In this document: positions 12,701-27,700 of the stretch, in pieces
Layout of the letters: each line of letters opens with the position of its first letter
Position numbering within the stretch: the first letter of the stretch is position 1
DNA from: Ancylostoma caninum
Lineage: Eukaryota > Nematoda > Chromadorea > Rhabditida > Ancylostomatidae
Reading direction: 5' to 3'
NCBI GenBank assembly: GCA_037903475.1
Contig: JBAJFG010000384.1
Span: 1,619,001 to 1,683,000, forward strand
DNA: 64,000 nucleotides
Program-made: the position numbers and the translations under genes
The notes under the pieces: model-generated
Databases searched by the model: none
The model's input: the letters and a program-made list of their open reading frames with translations, nothing else
What the model was told of the DNA's origin: nothing

Positions 12701-15700
12701 TCGAGTCTCACGGATGAGAACCCATTTGAAATAACCGGTCTGGTTTGCACGGTTATTTCAATCTCTTCTCCAAATGCAGTATCGATTTTAAGAGGAACAA
12801 TGTGGCTTTCGAACTTTTCAACACGTCCGCCAATTCTCAAAACTGAAATTTTTTGGTCATATGCTCTGGTAGACTAAATTGTTCTACAAGCTTTTCGTCA
12901 ATAACCGTTCTTTGAGCACCCGAGTCAAAACGAAAAAAAAATTTCTCGTAATGTTGCTTTCTTGCATTCGATACGCTGCCCTCGGCTGTCATTAACACGA
13001 GTTGTTCGCTTGTTGAACTCTCGACGCGACGGGTAGAGTTTGTGGAAGTATCGAAGCACATTTGTGCACTAGTTGATGTGTGTTTTCTGCGATCGGATTG
13101 TCTCCTATTTGACCTCTTAGCGCAATTTTGGTAGTTCCCTCGATCTGATTGATTGAAGGGCATGTGTTTTGGCTGTAGTTTGTTAGCATAAATACTATGC
13201 GGCCTGTATTTCTTGAAACACAAGATGACGTGATGTTTCTGACCACACTGTGCACAGTCTCGTTTTTAGCAGACAAAACTGTTATGGGTCCGTGAGAGAC
13301 ATTTCTAACAGCGGTTTTGTTCTTTAAGTGCTTTTCGGCGTATGCATTGATCGCTGACGGTGCGGCATCGTGTGGATGAATGATTACTCTTGCAGCAAAA
13401 TATGCATCCTTCACCGTAATAGGGTCAATAGTTGGGGTGCTTTGCTCTAGATTGTATGACCCTGCCGCTGTTTTTCTGGCATAATCTGCCTTCACTGTAT
13501 CTTTTTACGGGAATCTCTTTTTGGAAAACTGCCGTTGGTCTACCTCTGTGTTGATTTGAGTATGGCGCCTCTGAAAAGGACGGCAATGACACATAATTTC
13601 TATTTTGCTCGGTGTTTTCAGCAATATTTTGAACGATTCCTGGATCGTCCTTTGTTGGAGCACATGCTTTTTGAATATGCTAGGAGATTCTCCATATTTT
13701 CTTGAATTATATCAGATTCGCTGAGCTCTGTGGTTAAAATAGCTATGAGCTCGTTTGCTTCCGTTATCGATATGTGTAGCTCAGATTCATCAGCTATTCG
13801 GTGAACTTCTGCCAGAATGTCCCTTCTCTCCGATTTTCCTTGCAGTTTTTGTACTCATCTATTATCTCTCTGTACAGTTTCTGGAGGTTTTCTCTTACCT
13901 CTTTGATTCGCAGGATGCTACATTGTAGTAACGCTGTTGTAGAGTTACAGGTCTCACTATCTTCGTTGTCTGCTCGATATCCTCCTTTTTGTGCACCTTC
14001 GTTGTAGAAATTTACAACTTTCCTTAGCGATCTGGCGCTGAGGACAATGGGAATTCTGTGAAAGTGAAGTGCCATGGCTTTTTTGGCTCACTTCAGAAAG
14101 GTTCCCACGAGATTTGTCGTTCAGAGACGACTATGTGTGCTGCAATTAGCTCACACAAGCGCTAACTATAGTGTCAGTTAGACTGGGTTGAATTGATATC
14201 GATTCTGGATCCTTGATTGGATCCGTGATTTTAGAGCACTTCGGCTCCTAGGATGGACTGTACTAACTTCTTGCGACTTAGGGTGGGCCGTGAAATTGTT
14301 CTGGTGTGAGCTGTTTGCTGCTCTGGTGTGAGCTGCGTTACTCCTGGCCCCAAAGTTGGCACGCTTTGGCACGGGAGATTTGGTTGCTCTGGTGTGAGCT
14401 AGTCTCTTCTCCAGGCTCCAAAGTTGTTATGCTCTGACGCGGGAGGAATGGCTTTATTTCAACCGATGCACTAAATGTTATGGGCAGTCCGAATGCACAA
14501 TTAAGGCGGTGGTTTAGTGGAATATTTACATGTTTAGTGGAATGTTTACTGTACAAGTGAGAGTGAGCAAGGAGAGAAGTGAGTGCCTCGAGGGCTTACA
14601 GCATCATTCTGACTAGGAACAAGTATCCCTAGCCCAAGACGGGTCAGCTCTGTCCTCCCACAGGAGGTACAGTATCGGCGGTAAACACGAATGCTACAAG
14701 GATCATCGATCTGTCGATAATAACACCAGTGTCTACATCCTCCAGAATATAGGGCATGCTCAAGTCACTGCCCCAAATTCAGGTGTCGTTGGCTACTTTC
14801 GTTGGCTGTTCCGCTAATTACAGTGGGGCAGCTAAGAGGCCACCGCCACAACCAGGGTTTGCAACGACGCGTGAATCTGGGGCAGTAGCCCAACCATGCC
14901 CTATATTCTGGAGAATGTAGAGCACTGGTGTTCAAGATGTCACGCACCCGATAGTGGTGAATGCATACATAGTCGGAGGCACTGTTTCTTACAAAATATA
15001 CCTTCCCGGCAAAATCTAACATCTTCAGTATGGTATTCCTGATTGTCCACGATATCGCTGTTTGTACGGCGATGAAAAATGCAGAGCGAATATCGATATC
15101 TCACTGAATCATCTCAACATTCGTCATTGGTAGGGGGAAAGGCCACTATGGATTTAACACCTCGATTCACACTTTAGCTTAGGCTTCTTCTGATTACAGC
15201 AGGTGTACTGTAACACGCCTACAATTGCAATCTTTTTCTTCCTAGCGTTTTTCCCGTTTCGTAGTGGGGTCCGCTTTGCTGATCCTTTGACGCCATATTG
15301 CCCTGTCGTGCGCCTGGTCAGGATGGATCCTAACCAGCTCAAGGTCGGCGTGCAGAGTGTCAAGCCATCTTTGCTTTGGTCATCCTTTCGGTCGCTTTCC
15401 TGGTACTTCTAGATTGAAGCCAATCCTACAGACTTTATCGCCATCAGCACGGAGAACGTGGCCGAACCATCGCAGACGGCCTCACGGAGCTTGTCGGCTA
15501 TCGCAGTAACTCCAAATCGCTGCCGTATGTCCTGGTTGCAGAAGCGATCCAGCTGCGTAATGCCAGCCATCCACCGCAGCATCCTCATTTCCATGACGTT
15601 GATTCGGCGCTCCATTTCCTTGGTGGCAGGCCAACATTCGGCACCATAGAGCGCGACCGGGCGTACCACTGTTCGGTAGATCTTCGACTTCAGGCGGTCT

Positions 15701-18700
15701 GGGATGCTCTTGTCACACAGCACACCAGTCAGTGAGCGCCACCTCAGCCACGCAGCGTGAGCGAGACTGCCGTCCGATGAGATCATTGAACCGAGGTATT
15801 TGAACGCAGTGGCTCTCGGGAGATTCATGCCATTAACTTTAATAGTGCCGGGCCCGTGTTCGTCGGTGGTCAGATACACGGTCTTCTTAATGTTGAGGCG
15901 AAGGCCAAACCGTGCCAGTCGATCACTCTACGCTTGCGTCTGCCGTTCAAGCTCACCCTTGTCTTCAGATGCTAGCATTACGTCGTCGGCTACAACAGCG
16001 TCCAAGGCACCGGTCTTTGAAGGTCCTTTGTGACGACATCCATGACAACGATGAAAAGGAGCGGAGAGAGAGCTGAGCCTTGGTGTACGCCAACGGTTAT
16101 GGGGAACTCTGTCGATGTGCCGGCTGCCGCCTGCACTTTACTCCTATGATCGGCGTAAAGCATCTGCACCCATCTGAGAAGCTCCTCCGGAATGCCTTGA
16201 AGCCGCATTGCGTACCAGATTACTTCGTGCGGAACGCGATCGAAGGCCTTCTCCAGGTCGAGGATGCTTCTCCACCAGCAGACGGGCAGCATGGATGACA
16301 TCGGTAGTGCCGCATCCGGGTACAAAACCGCACTGGTTCGGGGATAGTTGAACAATTTCACGAATCCGGCGATCAATGATACGCTCGAAGATCTTCATGG
16401 TATGCGACAACAGACAGATTGGCCTATAGCTCGCGCAATCTGCGGGACTGCCCTTACCTTTCCAGATCGGGATGGTGATGCTTCGTTGCCAGTCCTCGGG
16501 CACCTTCTTCTCCGCTATTGTCAAGTTGAAAAATTTCGTCAACCATTCGGCGGAGCTCCAACCCTGTGCCTTCCACACGTCCGCTGCCATATCATCTGGA
16601 CCAGTCGCCTTGCCTAGCTTCATACGTTTCAATGGTGATCTTTCCGAAGGTGGGCGGGATTTCTGGGACAGAAGGATGCGCAAATTCTTCCGTGGTGATT
16701 TTCTCAAAATAATCCCTCCATCGTTGCGTCGCCATCTTGCGGTCCATGAGAAGATGGCCTTGTTCATCGTTAACGCCGTGAAACTTCTCGACTTCGTCTG
16801 CTTGGCGCTGACGTGACTTCGCAAGTCGGTAAATAAAGCGCTCACCGTCTTTCGAGTCCAACTTCTTACAGACTTCATCGTAATGAGCCGCTTTCGCAGC
16901 GGCCACGGCCTTCTTCGCAGCCCTCTTCGCCTTCCTGTAACTGCTACAGTTGCCTGCCGTTTTATTGTCAAGGAAGAGATGGTACAAACGCTTCTTTTCG
17001 CGGACTTTCGTTCTCACTTCCTCCATCCAAAGCCAAGTCTTTCTTTCGATCTTCCGTCGGTCTGATTTGGTAGTGCCAAGTTCGGAACGAGCTGCTGCAA
17101 GGATATTATTGGTAGCCCCTTGCCATGTCTCATCTACGTTCGTGACAGGTGGCAACTTGATCTTGGAGATGACATCTACTTGTCTCTCTTAGTCTCCACC
17201 ACCTGATTCGAGCCGGCCCACATCGCTCGACGCGCCTCTGATTTGGCGGAGTGATTTTCATCGTGCAAATTAGCGGTCGATGCTGGGACGTGACCGTCTC
17301 GTAAGGCACAACTTTGCGTCCGTGACAAGCTTCTGGTCTCGGTATCTCACGAGGACGTAATCGATCTGTGTCTTGTTGCCACCACTTTAGAAAGTAACAA
17401 GGTAGGATGGTCGCTTTCGGAACTTCGTGTTCGCTATGACAAGATTGTGAGACTCGGCGTAGTCGAGTATACGCTCACCATCGTCGTTGCGCACCCCGTA
17501 TCCGAAGCCACCGTGGCACCTGTAGCCGTCTTTCGTCACTCCTACGTAGCCATTCAGGTCTCCCGCAATGATGATTGTGTCTTCTGGTGGTATTGCTGCG
17601 GTCGTCTCACCAATCAGTGCCCAGAAGTCATCCTTGACCCGATCGGTGCATCCAGTCTGTGGGGCATATGCCGAGAAGAAGTGAATGCGCCGTTCTTGCG
17701 TGACGATAACAATCTTCATAAGACGGTCGTCAAAACGCTCTACGACTGCTATGGAATCCCTGAACCTTTCAGAGACGATGACCCCGACGCCGTTCCTTGT
17801 ACCTGGACTGCCATTATAAACGATCTTGTAGCCGCATCCAATTTCCTTGGACTTGCTTCCTGACCATCTTGTCTCCTGCACAGCGCATAGGTCGATTCGT
17901 CGGCGCTGTAGTGCTGCTGCTAGCTCATATGAGCGACAGGTCAACGTGCCAACGTTCAAAGTCGCAATACGCGTCTTGGCTACGCTGTGATCCTTAACGA
18001 CTCGCCTGCTTGTCCCCCGATGCCGCCGTTCGCGAAGCATCGAGGACCCTTGCATATTATTGTCCACACTCACCGGGCCCCGCGAGTGGGCGTCGATTCC
18101 CGCGTACGCCGTAGCATTCTTCTCAAATCCATTTGGCGTCATATTCAAATAAAAACTATTACACCGTCAAAATTCTTAAGATATAATGAAAAAGGTTTTT
18201 TTTGCTAGTAAAATTGATCAATTAATTTTGTCTTCCCGTTTAGCTACATTTATAGTTACAACTCATCGGAGTCCGATACGGTCGGATGAGAAAAGATATG
18301 TATGGATCCTCATCGGATAGAGAGGGATAAAGTTCGATACGTATCATTTCTTATCCGATCGAATCGTACTTCGATGCATTATAAATGTAGCTTTTGAGCA
18401 GCAACGAAAAGTCCAGCAAGAGCATTCAGGTGGAGGTAATAGGCAAGTACGTAGGTGCTCAACCTGTACCAACTCTTCTTTCTTCTCAACAGTCTGGAAT
18501 GTATTTATTTTATTTACATGCACATGAGTGCACTAGACAATGCTCTTCAGGTACAGTACAGGAGTCCAAAGATATTCAAGGTGTTTCCCAGGTGCATAAG
18601 GTAGGAATAGTAGTACTTTTATAAGAGAATTTCGTGCTTAGTTATAAGAAAATTTCGCGCTTCGCAAAATCTATGAGGCATCAGTGCAGTTTGCCCAAAC

Positions 18701-21700
18701 CGGCTCCCACTAACAGAGAGGAATTCAAGACCCGTATACCCTTTAAACCTGAGCAATTCAATTTTTCTGGTACTTCTGCTCAAGTTTCGCAGAACGTCGG
18801 CCTCTTCTCTGTCAGCTCCTTGCAGCATCCGTTTCCTTTGTACTCCAAGATTTTCCAGCAGAAAATGAGGTTCATAAAACAGTAGGTCACAGAAAAGTCA
18901 GAACAGGCAACAGGGAGCAAAATTTCGAAAATGCCCTTAACTGGAGAATTCCTCTTGCAGAGAAATTGTTAGAAGCTAAGAGATAATCTAAGACAGAAAT
19001 GAAAAGCATGATGGATGTGTTGGTTCATAGCTTTATTCTGAGTCTGTGGGGAGGTATTGTCGCAAACGAAAAGCTAAAAATTTCAAATCTCTTTGACTTC
19101 TAAAAGTCCAAGGAAATTTATTTTTCTTAGTCTGTGTTAAAAAACAGAAGTTGACGGAGAACACAAGACATTATTCGGTAACAGACGAAGCCTTCTAGCA
19201 CCAACATACTGGAAATTCCAGTATTGAGTCTGCTATTAATTTTCTTATAGTGCAATATAAACGTACCTCAGCGGCCATTACATGGTCCAAAGATCCAATA
19301 CTTACTGGTTTTAGAAGCAATAAATGAGATCGTTGAACGAGCGTCGTTATCTGTCTAGTTTGGAATGTAATTGGAATATTGGACAAGAAAAATTATGTAA
19401 GTTGAGGAAGTTGAATCTTGGGCCAAGTAACGCGACTAGAATTGAATCTCTGCACACATGCTAAGCTGTTGTTAGGAAGCCCCCATGGAGCTCTAGTGCA
19501 TACCGAAATTTCATTTAAATTGCTCAATGGAAGGGAGAGTTATAGCAGAACATCAATTTGTTGATGCTGCCGCTGGTCATATCTTTTTGCCCGCTACTGA
19601 ACAAAGATCACAACATTATGGCATCTGAATAAAACAAGGTTCCAAATTTTGATGCATTCGCTCCATCAGGTGCAATCAAGTGTCAAATTAAAAACTGCTC
19701 ACGTGATTCCTTCCCAACTTACTCCATTGCACTCATGTTATCGTTTTTTTTCAGTGATGTTTGCAACGGAATCGCTCGCAAGTGCGCGATTGCTGTGGAT
19801 TTTCCGAAAAGTGGGGAACCCGCGGAACCTCTGACGGTGCATGAACAGAGCGATATCGTGCCGGACTACATGTTTTCTGTCATTAAGCCAATGTACCGCA
19901 GTCCAAGACTTAATGGACAAATATACAGGTCGGTGATGTTAATGAGGCAACGATCGGCGCTTTGAATTAGGTGCTTAAGGAAGGCAAAGAAAGTGGAAGA
20001 GGTTCTGGATATGGCCGAGCTCACCACGAGCATTTTCGAACATGATGTGGATCCCGTTACGTTGGCTAGCTAATGACTTGCATTGCCTGGTTTATGACAT
20101 GCAGTGCGAATTTTAGGTGCTATGCCCTCCAGGCTTCGATCCATTCGATGGCGATGAGGTTAAGCGAGCACAAGTTCGTCGCACGCGAGACGAATACTCT
20201 GCAAAAATGCAGGTGTGGTTTTCTACATGTTTGTTTGAAAAAAGATGTAGCACTCATGATTTATACAGCAACTTCTCGACGAGTACGGTGTTTCCGACGA
20301 GGCTTCAATCGTGTCCGGTCACATAGTGAGTCTGAAGAGGCTGGCAACAATGGAGCGAGACGACTACTCCTTCTACCACACGGATAGGATTGTGGAGCTA
20401 CGCTACACACGAATTTATCATCAGTACCGCGCTTATTTCTTCGAGGTGCTTTTTCTAAGTGCTCCAAGTGTTCGTGTTCGTGTTCCTGTTCCTAGAGCAT
20501 CACAGGACTTAAGGCTTTCCACTCTTATCCCTTAAGCCTCACTTGCTATGGGGTCGACATACACGGCTTGATGAATATTTGTGACACCCAGTAGAAAAAA
20601 CCCTGTGTGGTGATGCGTTCGTGGGCGAGCTGTTCGAACGATTTACCCCTTCCAGGAGTTCGGAGGCGAAGCTGCCGTATATCAGCGCGATCCTTCCGGA
20701 AAGGCTAGCCTTCGATCTGATGAAAATATGGAAATGAAGGCGCTCCAGTGGTGTGTGTTTGTTTCACTGTGTTTAGGGGTCTGCTTCAGGCACTAGTTTT
20801 CTTCCATTCCTGGTTATTAACTTTTCACATATGTAGTTTCCTGAATTTCTCTTCCCGTTGTTGCCAAATCGGTACATAGATCAGAAAAAAGACTACCTAC
20901 GTTCTGAAAGAAGTGGGATGCTGCTGATCATATTCTCCTTCTAGGTACAAGGTTTGCTACGCGGAGGAACCAAGGTTCCGTCCTTCATCGCCTTCTATGT
21001 CCTTCATCGCCTTCTATGAGTTTCCCATGGGTCGTATGGGATGTCCTGTGCTCTTACAAGAGAAACAAGGTAGTGGCTTTCAATTCGTGATCTGACTTTC
21101 GATCATCTGGAGTGCAGAAAGAACTAGATCGAAACAGTACTACCACTTAGTGTTTTCCATTGCCAAGTATTGCGCTCATATTGACGAAGAATGAATGCTG
21201 AACTTTATATTGAAGTCTTACTCATTTTTGACTCTGACTTGTAGGATATTGACAGATTCCTACTAAACGCGCTGATTCCAGTGATAAAGGTGAAATGCTT
21301 GGAAAATCGTTCTACGAGAGCCCTACCAATCATAGGTCCACCAGTATTATCCGCCTAATGAATGTAGTGAACGCGTCTCACTATCACAGAAAACACGCAA
21401 CAACTACAGCTAGTCTGTGACAAGGGCACCAGCCATCTCTCACAAACGCCGAGAATTCTGAGAACTCTTGGCAAAAAATCCTTCAATATGGGTTCTTCAA
21501 CGGTTTTGAAGCCGTACAAATATGCCACCATCATCATTCTTCGCAACTCCTGCAGATTCTATCATTATGGAAATTCTGAAAACAATTATGAGATTCTCTC
21601 TTTGAAGAAACCAGCAGGAATATCCGCTTTTGAGCTGAAGTAGGTCGCACGATCCGGAATTTTCCATTTTCCGTTTTACGCCTTCCGTTTTCCGCCCATT

Positions 21701-24700
21701 TTGCCCTTCCGTTTTACGTTTTACGTTTTATGGGTTTTTGGCCCGGAAAACAGAAAATCCCGGAAAATTATGGAGGGAGGGGGGTCGTTGTTTTTGGCGT
21801 ACTTTCCCATCCTGAAGAGGTTCATGTGTTCCAATGCGCAATGTACATGAGTTCACAATAATGGCACCAAAATTGACGTCCAAACGCCATTTACGAAATT
21901 CGAACTAATTTGCTTGACTTTTTGCCTCAGCTGCATTGTAAATGTACCGTCCCGATTTTGCTGGTCTTCATCATTTTTTCAAATGTGCCATACAAGTACC
22001 CTGCTCTCCTCGAAATTCTCAAAAAAAAAACAGGGTTCCACAGAAATGTGGGGTGAACTGACATAAAGCTCCCATGAAACTGTCATGTGCCATGGTAAGA
22101 GCATCAAGCAGTCCTGCGAAGCAACACATGATGTAGACTTTCTTTCAACTTCACAAAAGCATAAGCATACATCACAATTGTCACTGTTTTAGTCAGACGA
22201 TGATTCCCAGCTCCACAATAGCCCCGTTTGCGCCTTATGGCTTGCGCAATGTTTGGGGTGCTTGTGTACTATACTTGCAACCGAATCGAATAATTATTCG
22301 GTCATTCGAATAAATCATTCGAATCAAATCATTCGAAAATGCGAATATTCGAAATTTTCTTTTTTCGAATATATTCGATGTTCGAATATTCGAAAAAGTC
22401 AATTTTCGAATATATTCGATTATTCGAATATTCGATGTCCCCATTATACGAATGTGTCACCCGAATATTCGATATCCTAATTACATGAATCACACGAAAT
22501 ACTTCAGAGACGTTTGCCCTGTTTGCTGATCTAGTTTCGAACTGAATGAACACGCCATATATGAGCATACAGAGTGGTCCCACGTCGATTTTTTCTGAAG
22601 CTAACAGCGCGAACGTGTTTTAGTGATCCAATGCGCTCATCCAAAGGCGCTTTTCTCCCTCCACAATTCTGTCAACATGAGATTTCCCAAAAATGTTGGT
22701 TTACCTAATTTCTACGCTTAGGAAGAAAATGCCAAGCTGAGAAAAAATGTCATTTTCTCTTTACATTCAATAGGGACTAAAAGGCGTCCAATGCCGGGGA
22801 AAGCTCTTGGCGTGCAGCTTTGATGGTGTTGAAAAAGTAGGGCCAGACGTAGTCAGTCATCATCAGGATTTTCAAATCAATTTCCGGTTTTCCAGATGAA
22901 TTATTCATTTTTTAGCACGTTTGAGAAGCGCGATGTCCATCTAGATCACGCAGTTTCTCTCAAGCAATTCTCACGCCTTCTGGAATGAATTTGGCTAATC
23001 GTGATGGTTGGCGTCTCCGAGACAAAATATGATTTTCTGAAGTATGGGACCACTGATGATCGTTTCAAGCACAAGTTGTTTTCCTTACATGGCATAAGTC
23101 ATCTGAGGGGTTTTAGTGATCTTTCGAGCTTCGATCGAATGCTGGGAGAGTCAGGCGTCAATAGTGATGTTTTTCATAGACGCAATACTCCATATCGAAG
23201 TCTTGAAACTCAAGCAAATTGTCGGTTTGAAAGGCATCCGTTATAACACTCTTTTAGAGTAAAAATAGCGCTTTCGAATCGTGTACGACTCATAAAAGGT
23301 GACAAATACAGTAAGCTGGGTTTTTCGTAGACACAGCAAGTACCTTGCGCGGCCACGTCGCCCGTGCTGGAATCACCGTGGCAAATCAGGGTTTTATTGA
23401 TATTTTTTCAAATCATATTTGATCTTAAATATGGATCAAGAAAACCCTACAGTTTGGTGTCGCGGCGAGCATCCTAGCGCGAGCGTTTTTCGCGGTCAGC
23501 CGCGCTCTTCCGGATTCCGCTTGAAGGCAGAGGGGCAACTCGTTCTGCCTGTTGGATTTACCAACATATCCTAGACCTTCTCATCATGTTGGTCCCTGGG
23601 ATGTACATCAACTGGCACAGAAGCGACGAAATCCCCATTTTTGAAAGGCTCGAACTGGATAAAAATTTGGAGCCCGGAGGCGGATCGCTCCAAGCTGTGC
23701 TGGCTGCCTGCCACGGCTGCCGCGTCGGTCAACGAGTCTTGGCGTGTCCAATCGATAAGATCAACGGCTCCACACGTCAACTCGGGCTAGCAAACTGTTA
23801 CAGACCCCGTCCTGGAAGACGGGTTTGTAGACCATTCTGAGACAATTTATGTATACCGTTGGAACCATCGCGCCGAGTAGATGCAGAATCTGCTGTTAGC
23901 TGAACTACGAAAATGAGGTGGACCCCTGCCTTTAAAACCCGCCGCTATCGGCGCACACTGTAGGTGGAGAAAACTGCAACGGAAAAAAAAAACGCGCCTT
24001 ATACCTTGTTGTCGCTTTGTTGATGCTATATTTTCTTCTTTTGTTCGACTTGCGATTCACTTTCCGATTAGGTTTGCGTGGATTAGTTGAATAGTTGAAG
24101 TCATTTGAAATTTTGTTTTTTAATCTAATTCGATGGGATTGCTCGAAGGTTTTTCACTGGTTTGTTACAACAATAGATTTGAAGGGGGCGCAGAATGTGT
24201 TCCAAATTGCAAGAGTTTTAAGTCTTTCAAAGTTCCAATCTAGCACTTTCATTCGAATATTTTGTTCGAATAAATTATTCGAATATTTATTCGAAATTCG
24301 AATATTCGAAAAAACCAATTTTCGAATTTATTCGAAAATTCGTATGTTCGAGATTTTGGTTTTTCGAATATACTCGAAATTCGAATACTCGATAAAATCA
24401 GTTTTCAAATATATTCGATTATTCGAATTTTTGAAATTTTTTTTCGAAAATGTGCAAGTATATTGTGTTTCACGTTCCCCACACGTCGTTCTTCTCCTCC
24501 TTCCTCCATCGCTAACTCGTTCCAACGGGATCCTCTGTGAATAACGTGATCCTTCCCAAATTCCAAACGTTAGCTACCATCGTTGCCTTTTTTTCTGAAT
24601 TTTTGCAGAATAGGTCTGCTCCGAAGTAAAGCAAAAAAGTCGCACTTTTCACACTTCACTGCTTCTCGTCTACTCAAACATTCAGTGAGAAATATGCTTA

Positions 24701-27700
24701 TTGATTATATAATACAACTCTGATAATCTCTCGTAACTAGGTGAAATACTCTTCGATCTACCTATATTCTAGGCGTTTGAAGTAAGCACCATCAATAGAC
24801 TTAAAGTTACTCAACTACTTGAAAGATTCACCACTTATGCTCCTGAAGAAGAAACCTAGAAAAGACAATGTTGAAGATGACTTTTGGTAACAAACCTATG
24901 CTTCGGCAACATTTTCCGTTTTCCGCCCATTTCTGGCCTTCCGTTTTCCGTTTTACGGGATTTAAAATTTTACTTCCGCACATGCCTGCGCACGATCTCA
25001 TTCGATCGTTAGCTTATGGTTACAACAAACTACATGCAGTCCTTCTGATGACTAAATGATATAAGGACTCATAATCACTGCCCATCCACCGCACAAGATC
25101 CGACAACCACTTTTCTCGCAGTGCTGCTCCACGAGTCATGAGTGATCTGTAGGTGCTGCGATGCATTGATGTTTGCAGTTCAGTTCAACAAAAAGTTAAT
25201 CAAAACATTTTCAACATGGCAGCTCATCTTCTCAAATGACTAATTTGACGCTCCGATTGGAAAACGACACAGGGCATATGGGTGATGTTCAGCTCCAGTA
25301 GCAACATTTTCGTTGTCGACTGCTTGCTGTTATCGCAGCAGCAGTAGGCTAACAACTCTCTCTGGCTAACACTCTTGAGTTACGATCTGAAATTTTCCGT
25401 GCTTCGTTCACATGGAGCGCCAGGGTAAGGTAAACTCAATCGCTGTATCCTCTTTCCAAGTTACGTCGCTTTAGTGCAGATTCTGTTTCATTGACTAGCA
25501 ACACTTCCAACTATACATATATTTATTACATAAGTTTACACTTATGTGAGGATAAAACGAAACAAAATGAAAGAAAAATAGAACACAACAACTATAACGA
25601 TTGCCATAACTGGTACATTCATAAAACAACTGAAAGTGAACGTTCAAGGCTCTACGGGCTGAGGCAATGCTCAATCATTCTTCTGAAAGCATTGTAGCTG
25701 ATTGGTAATGTTCTTTTTTTGCGAAGTTTCTCAAATTTAGAAAGAGTTCTATAAGTGAAGAAATAGCGTCTACAATTCAACCTGGCTGTTTTAAGCTGAA
25801 GCTTGACTGCTCCTCCCCGCGTCGTCGAAGATCGCAATGCAAATAAGTCCTCAAGCCTAAGCTCGCACTCACCATGAACAATTTTGTGGAAAAGAAGGAG
25901 ATCATTAACTTTTCTGCGAAAGCTGAGTTTCTTGAGGCAAAAGTTTTTATTCCTTTCATTACCATTGGGAATCTGATCATAGACAAATCCGAGGATGCGT
26001 ACCATGAGCTTTCTGGTAAAGGCATTCTGCACTTGTTCCAGCTGCTCTATGCTTTTACGATTATAGGAGCTAAACCATGCAGGACTCTACGCTGCTGCTT
26101 GCAGATGCTCACGCTGGGCACCTCGGCCCCTTTGACTCATCCACTTGCCGATCGCTTCTCGATCGAAATCCAGAGCGACATCGAGAAAAACATCGACGAG
26201 TACGAATTGTTCTGTGTGGACATGTGCGAAGAATGCGAATTTGTGCAACGGTATGATACCATCTCCACGCCCACCTGTACCAATTCGGACACAGTATCGA
26301 ATTTTGGCTTATAATGCTCTGCTAAAAAAAACAACCTAGGTACAACATCGCTTATGGACCACGACTCATGTATGTGCTTTTCGTACTTAAACGATGGCTA
26401 ACAGCAGTGAGCTCTTCCATCTCCACGTCTCGAGGACATTGATAACGTGATCGGGATATTTTAGGAACTTTTCCGCTTCTGCCGCCTAACCATGGAGCAT
26501 ATCGCCCTGCTTTTCCTGCAGTTTGGCTTGGGGATGGCTAAACTTCCCTCGGATGTTTCGGACGCTAACAGGATCCGGTTGTTCCCGCACAAGGTAACTC
26601 TTTCATCGCAGCGGCTTCGGCACTTATGTTACTTCTCTGCTCGCAAGTTCTTATGTCTCCCGCATAAAAAAGATACTATGTGTACCACGTCCAAGGGCGC
26701 GTTGAATTTTTTACGAGACGTAGAAACAAGTTTACTTGATTGTAGAAGTATGGTCGCCACACTTTTACAGCGTTTTGATTGCCACGATGTATCTATAGAA
26801 AGCTATCATATCTATATACAGAGTTCCCACCTAATGCACTGACATTAGTTGAAGCTGAGAGTGCTAAGGCTAGGGTGCCAGATCATTAAGCATAACAAAA
26901 AAATCTGAGAAACAATGGTCTAGTTTTCGTTTCGCACTACTCATGTTGCTGGAAATAGCAAAGAACGCCGGCTTTTGAGGATCACAATACGGAGTACACT
27001 CTACCGCAGCGCGGCTAGCTTTGAGGAGGGAGCGAGAGGATGAGCACTAATCAGGCGGTGCACTGCGCTGCTCCGCAGCAGAGTGTACTGCATTGCGAAG
27101 GCTTCGATTCGACTGCGGGAGTTTCTTATTGGCTGAAAGCATAGCCTTTTTCCTCACACTGTGCGGGGTTTTATGATGATTTTCAAGTGCTGCGCCACAC
27201 AGGCGGTTGTATGAGCACCTTTATTGGCCTTTCGGTTCGACAATACGTCGTCTTCAGAGGCCTAAAAGTGGGTCAAGTTTACGCGAACTTACAACTATCC
27301 GAACTAACACTTCCTCTCTATCAACCCAGTGCTTTCAACTCGGGCTAGCGAGACGACTGTGAGATCCTCAGTATAAAATGACACCTATCAGATGCTCCAC
27401 GAATCCTACGGAGATGGTATTCAGCTCCGATTATTGTGCTACTGATGGCAGACCGCTCCTGGTGAGCTAATGCGGGTCATTAGGCCGTACTGGCTAGCCA
27501 TAAGTGATCTGCAGAAATCTCGTTTATTTATTTATTCATTTATTTGTTCCTTACGCCCGCAGGCGCAATAGAATTGCTCACAACATCCTGACCTGCATGA
27601 CAGATACAATAATGTGTTAGGTAGTTAGCTGTAAGAAATAGAAAAAAGAAACCAATGTTCAAAGCAATGGAATAGAAAAGAATTTCAGGCATGCACAATC

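Larger units (their letters stand above)
3717..19754 (+). other. About 16 kb RdRP intron filled with mobile elements
   Basis: The donor at 3717 follows GLF plus two bases (GA). The acceptor TTTTTTTCAG ends at 19754, and the next base completes an Asp codon, giving [14 protein letters not shown], exactly the family's continuation. Between these points I find only repeats: a SINE, a tRNA-like segment, Pao/BEL parts, foldbacks, a minisatellite, a CR1-like LINE piece and a decayed RTE copy. Each is listed separately. Confidence 0.8.
21290..26104 (+). other. RdRP intron, about 4.8 kb, repeat-rich
   Basis: Runs from the GTGAAA donor at 21290 to the TTGCAG acceptor ending at 26104. It contains TTCCGTTTTACG-type low-complexity runs (21650-21775 and 24905-24965), two AT-rich TTCGAATA palindrome arrays, a dispersed repeat at 23.3-23.95 kb and a CR1-like fragment next to the acceptor. 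No other exon is recognised. Confidence 0.6.

Noticed and set aside
26960..27110. Inverted GAGTACACTC / GAGTGTAC motifs as a transposon
   Set aside because: The arms are short and imperfect and no target duplication is visible.
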